Of a stretch of DNA of 64,000 nt, positions 58,839 to 64,000 are shown one piece after another. The notes below the pieces were generated by a model. It did no database searches. It saw only the letters and a program-made list of their open reading frames with translations, and was not told the DNA's origin. Position numbers and translations under genes: made by a program. Positions within the stretch are counted from its first letter, which is position 1. Every line of letters begins with the position of its first letter. The DNA comes from Neoroseomonas marina (GTDB lineage Bacteria; Pseudomonadota; Alphaproteobacteria; Acetobacterales; Acetobacteraceae), in assembly GCF_012927745.1 (NCBI RefSeq), contig NZ_JABBKX010000003.1, forward strand, positions 186,001 through 250,000, read 5' to 3'.

Positions 58839-58953
58839 GCCGGTGCCGCTGGGCGGCGCACTCTCTAAGCGGATGGCTTGCGCCGCGCAACCCCATCGCG
58901 CGGGGGTTCCACCCCCTTGCCGCCCGACCCGGCCCCCGCCACCTTCCCCGCCG

Positions 58954-59124
58954 ATGACCCGCCCGCCCGCGAAACCGCCCGCCGCCGAGGACCGCACCGC
59001 CCGCCTGGCCGCCGCGCTGCGGGAGAACCTCAAGCGCCGCAAGGCCCAGGCCCGCGCCCGCGACTCCGCCGAGGCCGCCCCCGCTGCACCCGCGAAGGTT
59101 GCCCCGCCCAAGCCCATGGGCTAA
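58954..59124 (+). CDS. Small basic alanine/proline-rich protein
   Basis: A 56-residue protein, [20 protein letters not shown]..., with a central basic helix ([18 protein letters not shown]) and a PKPMG end. It lies between tRNA-Thr and dcd, 83 bases from the latter. Composition is compatible with a small nucleic-acid-binding protein, but no family is recognised. The short length and skewed composition leave doubt. Confidence 0.5.
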   Translation: MTRPPAKPPAAEDRTARLAAALRENLKRRKAQARARDSAEAAPAAPAKVAPPKPMG

Positions 59125-59207
59125 TCCGGCCGCCCCGGGGCGCCCGGGGCCGCCATCGCGCCTGGCCCCGCCCGCCCGCCCGCAAGAAGCCGAGGCCGGC
59201 CACCACC

Positions 59208-59762
59208 ATGCCCATCATGCCCGACCACTGGATCCGCCGGATGGCGGCCGAACAGGGCATGATCGAGCCCTTCGTGGAGGCCCAGCGCCGCGAAGGCGTG
59301 ATCTCCTACGGCCTGTCCTCCTACGGCTACGACGCGCGCGCGGCCGACGAGTTCAAGATCTTCACCAATGTCGACAACGCCGTGGTCGACCCCAAGGCCT
59401 TCAGTGAGGACGGCTTCGTCACGCGCCAGGGCCCGGTCTGCATCATCCCCCCCAATTCCTTCGTGCTGACCCACACCGTCGAATACTTCCGCATCCCGCG
59501 CGACGTACTGGTGATCTGCCTCGGCAAGTCGACCTATGCCCGTTGCGGCCTGATCGTGAACGTCACGCCACTCGAACCGGAATGGGAAGGCCAGGTGACG
59601 ATCGAGATCAGCAACACCACGCCCCTGCCCGCCAAGGTCTATGCGAATGAGGGCGTCTGCCAGTTCCTCTTCCTCAAGGGCGAAGGCGCACCCGAAGTGA
59701 GCTACGCCGACCGCAAGGGCAAGTACATGGGCCAGCGCGGCGTCGCGCTGCCGAGGCTGTAA
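59208..59762 (+). CDS. dcd: dCTP deaminase
   Basis: A 184-residue enzyme that deaminates dCTP to dUTP, feeding dTMP synthesis. Family landmarks are [13 protein letters not shown], the [31 protein letters not shown] stretch with the active-site loop, and [18 protein letters not shown] with the catalytic Glu. The C-terminal tail ([12 protein letters not shown]) closes over the nucleotide. ATG 59208 is used. It precedes murA by four bases, so the two are probably cotranscribed. Confidence 0.95.
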   Translation: MPIMPDHWIRRMAAEQGMIEPFVEAQRREGVISYGLSSYGYDARAADEFKIFTNVDNAVVDPKAFSEDGFVTRQGPVCIIPPNSFVLTHTVEYFRIPRDVLVICLGKSTYARCGLIVNVTPLEPEWEGQVTIEISNTTPLPAKVYANEGVCQFLFLKGEGAPEVSYADRKGKYMGQRGVALPRL

Positions 59763-59766
59763 GGGC

Positions 59767-61026
59767 ATGGACCGCATCCGCATCCGCGGCGGCCGCGCGC
59801 TGTCGGGCACCATCCCGATCTCGGGCGCCAAGAACGCCGCCCTGCCGCTGATGGCGACGGCACTGCTCGGCGACGGGCCGCTGACGCTGACCAATGCGCC
59901 GGACCTCGCCGACGTCACGACCATGGCCGGGCTGCTGACGCAGCATGGCCTCACGGTTGCGTGGGACAAGCCGGCGCGGACCATCACCATCTCCGGCGCG
60001 GCGACCAATCTCGAGGCGCCCTACGACCTGGTGCGCAAGATGCGCGCCTCGGTGCTCGTGCTCGGGCCGCTCGTCGCGCGCTTCGGCCAGGCGCGGGTGT
60101 CCCTGCCCGGCGGCTGCGCCATCGGGACGCGGCCGGTGGACCTCCACCTCAAGGCGCTCGAGCAGATGGGCGCCGAGATCGAGATCACCTCGGGCTACAT
60201 CGAGGCGAAGGCGCCCGGCGGCCTGAAGGCCGCGCGGATCATCTTCCCGCAGGTCTCGGTCGGTGCCACCGAGAACATCCTGATGGCCGCGACGCTGGCC
60301 CGCGGTACCTCCGAGATCGTCAACGCCGCGCGCGAACCCGAGATCACTGACCTCGCCGCCTGCCTGATGCGCATGGGCGCGCGGATCGAGGGCATCGGCA
60401 CCGACCGCCTGATCGTCGAGGGCGTCGCCACGCTCGGCCCCGCCGTCCATCCCATCATCCCCGACCGCATCGAGGCCGGCACCTTCGCCTGCGCGGCCGC
60501 CATCACCGGCGGGCAGGTCCTGCTCGGCGGCGCGCGGCTCGATCATCTCGGCGCCGTGGTGCGCATCCTGCGCGACGCCGGCGTGGACGTGGCCGAGGCG
60601 GATGGCGGGCTCAAGGTCTCGCGCCTGAACGGGCTTCGCGGCACCGACGTCGTGACCGAGCCCTTCCCCGGCTTCGCCACCGACATGCAGGCGCAGTTCA
60701 TGGCGCTGATGTGCGTGGCCGAGGGCGCCTCGATGATCACCGAGACGATCTTCGAGAACCGCTTCATGCATGTGCCGGAGCTGCTGCGCATGGGCGCGCG
60801 CATCAACTACCACGGCCATTCGGCGATCGTGCGCGGCGTGCCGCGCCTGGCCGGCGCGCCGGTCATGGCGACCGACCTGCGCGCCTCGGTGTCGCTGATC
60901 CTCGCCGGCCTCGCCGCCGAGGGCGAGACCATCGTCAACCGCGTCTACCACCTCGACCGCGGCTATGAGCGCGTCGAGGCGAAGCTTGCGGCCGTCGGCG
61001 CCGACGTCGAACGGCTACCGGGCTGA
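59767..61026 (+). CDS. murA: UDP-N-acetylglucosamine 1-carboxyvinyltransferase
   Basis: A 419-residue enzyme for the first committed step of peptidoglycan synthesis, joining enolpyruvate from PEP to UDP-GlcNAc. The N-terminal [16 protein letters not shown] and the active-site loop [24 protein letters not shown] are clear. The fosfomycin-target Cys is present in [22 protein letters not shown] and [14 protein letters not shown] follow. Length is normal. Confidence 0.97.
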   Translation: MDRIRIRGGRALSGTIPISGAKNAALPLMATALLGDGPLTLTNAPDLADVTTMAGLLTQHGLTVAWDKPARTITISGAATNLEAPYDLVRKMRASVLVLGPLVARFGQARVSLPGGCAIGTRPVDLHLKALEQMGAEIEITSGYIEAKAPGGLKAARIIFPQVSVGATENILMAATLARGTSEIVNAAREPEITDLAACLMRMGARIEGIGTDRLIVEGVATLGPAVHPIIPDRIEAGTFACAAAITGGQVLLGGARLDHLGAVVRILRDAGVDVAEADGGLKVSRLNGLRGTDVVTEPFPGFATDMQAQFMALMCVAEGASMITETIFENRFMHVPELLRMGARINYHGHSAIVRGVPRLAGAPVMATDLRASVSLILAGLAAEGETIVNRVYHLDRGYERVEAKLAAVGADVERLPG

Positions 61027-61076
61027 AACGCAATTGCGATGACACCGACTCCGGCGCTTCTGGTGTAAGTTCTTCC

Positions 61077-61784
61077 ATGGACCACCCGATTCCCACCCCG
61101 CTCTCCCCCGCGACGCCCGAGGATGCCGGCCCGATCGTGCTGGCCCTGCCCAAGGGCCGGATCCTGTCGGAACTCGGTCCTGTCCTCGCCCGCGCGGGCA
61201 TCCATCCCGCGGCCGACTACGCCGACGAGAGCAGCCGGCGCCTGCGCTTCCCGACCGAAGACCCCGCACTCGACGTCATCCGCGTCCGGTCCTTCGACGT
61301 CGCGACCTTCGTCGCGCACGGCGCGGCGCAGATCGGGGTCTGCGGCGCGGACGTGCTGATGGAATTCGACTACCCCGAGATCTATGCGCCGCTGGACCTC
61401 GGCATCGGGCGGTGCCGTGTGTCGGTGGCCGAACCCGTCGCGGCGACGGGCGAGGATCCCAGCCGGTGGTCGCGCATCACGGTCGCGACAAAGTACCCGA
61501 ACATCGCCCAGCGCCATTACGCCGCCCGCGGCGTGCAGGCGGAGATCGTCCACCTGAACGGCGCGATGGAACTGGCCCCGTCGATGGGCCTCGCGAAGCT
61601 GATCGTCGACCTGGTGCAGACCGGCTCGACGCTGAAGGCGAACGGGTTGCGCGAGACCGAGGTGATCGCGAACGTCACCTCGCGCCTCATCGTCAACCGG
61701 ACGGCGCTGAAGACGCGGCCCGAGGCGATCGGCACCTGGATCGCGCGCTTCCGCGCCGCGCTGGCCGAACGGGACGCGCGCTGA
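61077..61784 (+). CDS. hisG: ATP phosphoribosyltransferase, short form
   Basis: A 235-residue HisG that starts histidine biosynthesis by joining PRPP and ATP. Motifs are VLALPKGRIL, QIGVCGADVLMEFD, ITVATKYPNIAQRHY and the PRPP loop IVDLVQTGSTLKANGLRE. The short form lacks the C-terminal allosteric domain and needs HisZ, which is not in the window. In many relatives hisD follows directly; here an ABC binding-protein gene does. ATG 61077 is used. Confidence 0.93.
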   Translation: MDHPIPTPLSPATPEDAGPIVLALPKGRILSELGPVLARAGIHPAADYADESSRRLRFPTEDPALDVIRVRSFDVATFVAHGAAQIGVCGADVLMEFDYPEIYAPLDLGIGRCRVSVAEPVAATGEDPSRWSRITVATKYPNIAQRHYAARGVQAEIVHLNGAMELAPSMGLAKLIVDLVQTGSTLKANGLRETEVIANVTSRLIVNRTALKTRPEAIGTWIARFRAALAERDAR

Positions 61785-62009
61785 CGCGCCGACTCTCCGC
61801 GCCTCAGGGTGCGTGAAAAAACTTGCTCTTGACGCCCGGGCGTCCCGCCTTTGAGGTTGTGTCCAACACACGACCAACAGGGGCGGCTCGGAGCCGGGTC
61901 CGGTTTCCGTCGTCGCTGAATATGGGCAGGGAGGCCGCGCAGCCCCGTCAGAGGGCTCGTTCCTCGATTCCTGGCCGGTCGGCAGGGCTGGAAACCGAGG
62001 GAGAGCGCC

Positions 62010-63305
62010 ATGTTGATGAATCGTCGAACGGTCATGGCAGGGGCGGCCGCGCTGGCCGCCGGCCGGGCCAGCGCGCAGGGATCCGGGGCGCCGATCCGCA
62101 TCGGCCTGCTGCACGACCTGTCAGGTCCCTTCGCCGGCGCCGGGTCTGTGCCGCTGTTCCAGGGCGCCGAGATCGCCATCGAGCTGTTCAACGAACGCGG
62201 TGGCGTGGACGGTCGCCTGGTGCAGGCGGTTTCCGCCGACAGCCAGAGCCGCGCCGAGGTCGCGATCAACGAGGCCGAGCGGCTGATCGGCCAGGAACGG
62301 GTGGACGTCGTCATCGGCGTCTACAGCTCGGCCCATGCGGTGCCGCTCGCCCAGCGCATGCAGGCGGCGGGCAAGATCCTCTGGATCAACAGCGCCATCG
62401 CCACCGCCGTGCTGAAGGGCAAGAACTTCACCACCATCTTCCGCCCGACCGTCCATTCGGACCAGTACGGCGAAGGCAGCGTGATGTTCCTCTCGGAGCA
62501 TTGCGAGCGGACCACGCGCATCGCCCCGGGCAACTTCAAGCTCGGCATCATCTATGAGGACGGCCCCTACGGCGTCGGCGTGGCCACCGCGCTCGAGGCC
62601 AACGCGAACCGCGTCGGCATGCCGATCGCGCTCAAGGAAGGCTATTCGGCGACCGCGCCGGACCTCTCGACCCTGGTGACCAAGCTGCGGCGGGAACGGC
62701 CCGACGCCATCCTGCAGGTCGGCTACAACCCGGACATCACGCTGTTCCTCCGCCAGGCCAAGTCCGGCGGCCTGCGCACGCGCATGGTGATCGGCCACGG
62801 CGCCGGCTATTCGCAGATCGACCGCCTGACCGAGACCTTCGGCCGCGAGATCGACCATTTCTGCAACGTGGACCCCGCCGCGACGCAGATGCTCTCGCCC
62901 GAGCGCCTGACGCCGCAGGCGCGCGAGCTGCAGCAGATCCTGCTCGACCGCTTCCGCGCGCGCACCCGGTCCAACGATCCGCCCACCCATGCCTCGATGG
63001 GATTCAACAACACCTGGGTGTTCCTCGAGCACGTGCTCAAGCCCGCGGTGCGCCAGGGCGGCGGCTCGGTCGAGGCGATGCGCACCGCGGCCCTCGCCGT
63101 CGACATCCCGGTCGGCGGGACCATCCAGGGCTACGGCGTGAAGTTCCGTCCGCCGGGCGACGAGATGGCCGGCCAGAACGAACGCAGCATCGCCGTCGTC
63201 ATGCAGTTCGAGAACGCCAAGTCCATCGTGCGCTGGCCGACGCCGATCGCCGCCGGCCCGCCCGTCATGCCGCTGCCGGCCAGCAGCCCCTTCGCGCTGC
63301 GCTAG
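62010..63305 (+). CDS. LivK-type ABC substrate-binding protein
   Basis: A 431-residue periplasmic binding protein of the branched-chain amino acid/amide (HAAT) family. An export signal with a twin-arginine-like start (MNRRTVMAGAAALAAG) and a cleavage near ASA-QGSG lead into IRIGLLHDLSGPFAGAGS. Later segments FQGAEIAIELFNERGG and ERVDVVIGVYSSAHA are typical. GGGAGAGC precedes ATG 62010. It is the first gene of an operon whose ATPase follows after a hairpin. The ligand is unknown (amino acid, amide or aromatic acid). Confidence 0.88.
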   Translation: MLMNRRTVMAGAAALAAGRASAQGSGAPIRIGLLHDLSGPFAGAGSVPLFQGAEIAIELFNERGGVDGRLVQAVSADSQSRAEVAINEAERLIGQERVDVVIGVYSSAHAVPLAQRMQAAGKILWINSAIATAVLKGKNFTTIFRPTVHSDQYGEGSVMFLSEHCERTTRIAPGNFKLGIIYEDGPYGVGVATALEANANRVGMPIALKEGYSATAPDLSTLVTKLRRERPDAILQVGYNPDITLFLRQAKSGGLRTRMVIGHGAGYSQIDRLTETFGREIDHFCNVDPAATQMLSPERLTPQARELQQILLDRFRARTRSNDPPTHASMGFNNTWVFLEHVLKPAVRQGGGSVEAMRTAALAVDIPVGGTIQGYGVKFRPPGDEMAGQNERSIAVVMQFENAKSIVRWPTPIAAGPPVMPLPASSPFALR

Positions 63306-63333
63306 GGGTCCGTCCGTGCTGGTGACACATCGC

Positions 63334-63354
63334 CGCCCCGCCGCAGGCGGGGCG
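63334..63354 (+). promoter_or_regulatory. Intercistronic hairpin before the LivG-like gene
   Basis: A perfect nine-base stem CGCCCCGCC/GGCGGGGCG with loop GCA fills the gap after the binding-protein gene and ends two bases before the GTG start of the ATPase gene. Such hairpins commonly protect the binding-protein mRNA and lower expression of downstream genes. Confidence 0.55.
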
Positions 63355-63356
63355 CC

Positions 63357-64000
63357 GTGAGCATGCTGACCGTCTCGGGGCTGACCAAGGCCTTCGGCGG
63401 CTTCATCGCCGTGAACAACGTCAGCTTCAGCGTCGGGAAGGGCGAGATCCTCGGCCTTCTCGGCCCCAACGGGTCGGGCAAGAGCACGACCTTCAACTGC
63501 ATCGCCGGCATGCTGAAGCCGACCGCGGGCAGCGTGAAGCTGGACGGCGACGAGATCGCCGGCCTGACCGCGGATGCGACCTGCCGGCGCGGCATCGGCC
63601 GCACCTTCCAGATCCCCCGCCCCTTCCGCGAGCTCTCGCTGCTCGAGAACGCGACGCTCGCGGCGCATTTCGGCAGCGACGGCCACCTCCGGCACGACGA
63701 GGCCGAGGCCGTCGCGCGCGACGCGCTGGAACTCGCGCAATTGCCGACCGATCCGGGCGCCCAGGTCCGCGGCCTCGGCGCAGCGGGGCTCAAGAAGCTC
63801 GAACTCGCCCGCGCGCTGGCGACGCGGCCGAAGCTGCTGCTCGCCGATGAATCGCTGGGCGGGCTCGATGCGGCGGAGATGCGCCAGGCCGCCGACATGC
63901 TGAAGCGCATCCGCGACGAGCGCGGGATCACCATCGTCTGGGTCGAGCACATCATGGGCGTGCTGCTGTCCGTGGTGGACCGCGTGGTGGTCCTCGACCA
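63357..64000 (+). CDS. LivG-type ABC transporter ATPase (3' end cut by window)
   Basis: The first 214 residues are visible. Walker A is GPNGSGKST, the Q-loop region GIGRTFQIPRPF, the signature LGAAGLKKLELARALA (the degenerate form of many HAAT ATPases, lacking LSGGQ) and Walker B LLLADES, with the switch His in VWVEHIMG. GTG 63357 is used; ATG 63363 would shorten it by two residues. It should pair with LivF, LivH and LivM beyond the window edge. Confidence 0.92.
   Translation, partial: MSMLTVSGLTKAFGGFIAVNNVSFSVGKGEILGLLGPNGSGKSTTFNCIAGMLKPTAGSVKLDGDEIAGLTADATCRRGIGRTFQIPRPFRELSLLENATLAAHFGSDGHLRHDEAEAVARDALELAQLPTDPGAQVRGLGAAGLKKLELARALATRPKLLLADESLGGLDAAEMRQAADMLKRIRDERGITIVWVEHIMGVLLSVVDRVVVLD

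Noticed and set aside
61829..61857. Possible promoter with TTGACG before the LivK-type gene
   Set aside because: The -35 box is good but the matching -10 (TGAGGT) agrees with consensus at only two positions, so it is not listed as a feature.

Overview
The window is very GC-rich DNA, with genes packed head to tail and many 1-4 base ATGA/GTGA/TTGA overlaps. The gene types fit an alphaproteobacterium, most likely a Roseomonas-like member of the Acetobacteraceae: many solute-binding-protein transporters, a short-form HisG next to murA and dcd, and a lysine/alanine-rich histone-H1-like protein. The family assignment is inference from gene content; no 16S gene is present.

Layout. (1) 1-7214, minus strand: a hydantoin/N-carbamoyl-amide degradation operon with a cyclic amidohydrolase, two N-carbamoylase paralogues (one cut by the window edge), a flavin monooxygenase, a TctC-type binding protein, a GlcG-like protein and three small proteins. 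(2) 7324-12804: a phosphonopyruvate-hydrolase-like enzyme, a GT87-type membrane glycosyltransferase and prpD-GNAT-prpC. (3) 12843-14493: a long non-coding leader, the H1-like protein and a GNAT. (4) 14500-33627: an MBL hydrolase, a lipid-linked sugar set (GT-C enzymes, GT2, SMR-type flippase, methyltransferase), two DMT exporters, a divergent PEP carboxylase, nitronate monooxygenase, nucleotide-sugar enzymes, a potassium-channel-like protein and RidA.

(5) 33631-43343 looks like one metabolic system. An AfuABC-type ABC importer, an inositol-monophosphatase-family phosphatase, an SDR and an IolG-type dehydrogenase run on the minus strand. iolD and iolE run divergently from them. The binding protein carries the His-Asp and Glu residues expected for sugar-phosphate binding rather than the tyrosine pair of ferric-binding proteins. 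The set therefore reads as uptake, dephosphorylation and ring opening of a phosphorylated inositol. (6) 43324-47073: a PotFGHI-like polyamine transporter operon.

(7) 47176-52043: a phage-derived tail-spike/tail-fibre and lysis block with no head, terminase or sheath genes. It ends in an overlapping inner/outer spanin pair and has its own promoter. This suggests an accessory locus for a gene transfer agent or tailocin, or a prophage remnant. (8) 52870-58789: a 5.9-kb integrative element inserted in the 3' end of tRNA-Thr(GGT). It is bounded by a 26-bp direct repeat and carries a tyrosine integrase, a serine recombinase, a ParB-like protein, candidate integrase arm sites and a duplicated hairpin. 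(9) 58764-64000: tRNA-Thr, a small basic protein, dcd, murA, hisG and the start of a Liv-type ABC transporter operon that runs off the window.
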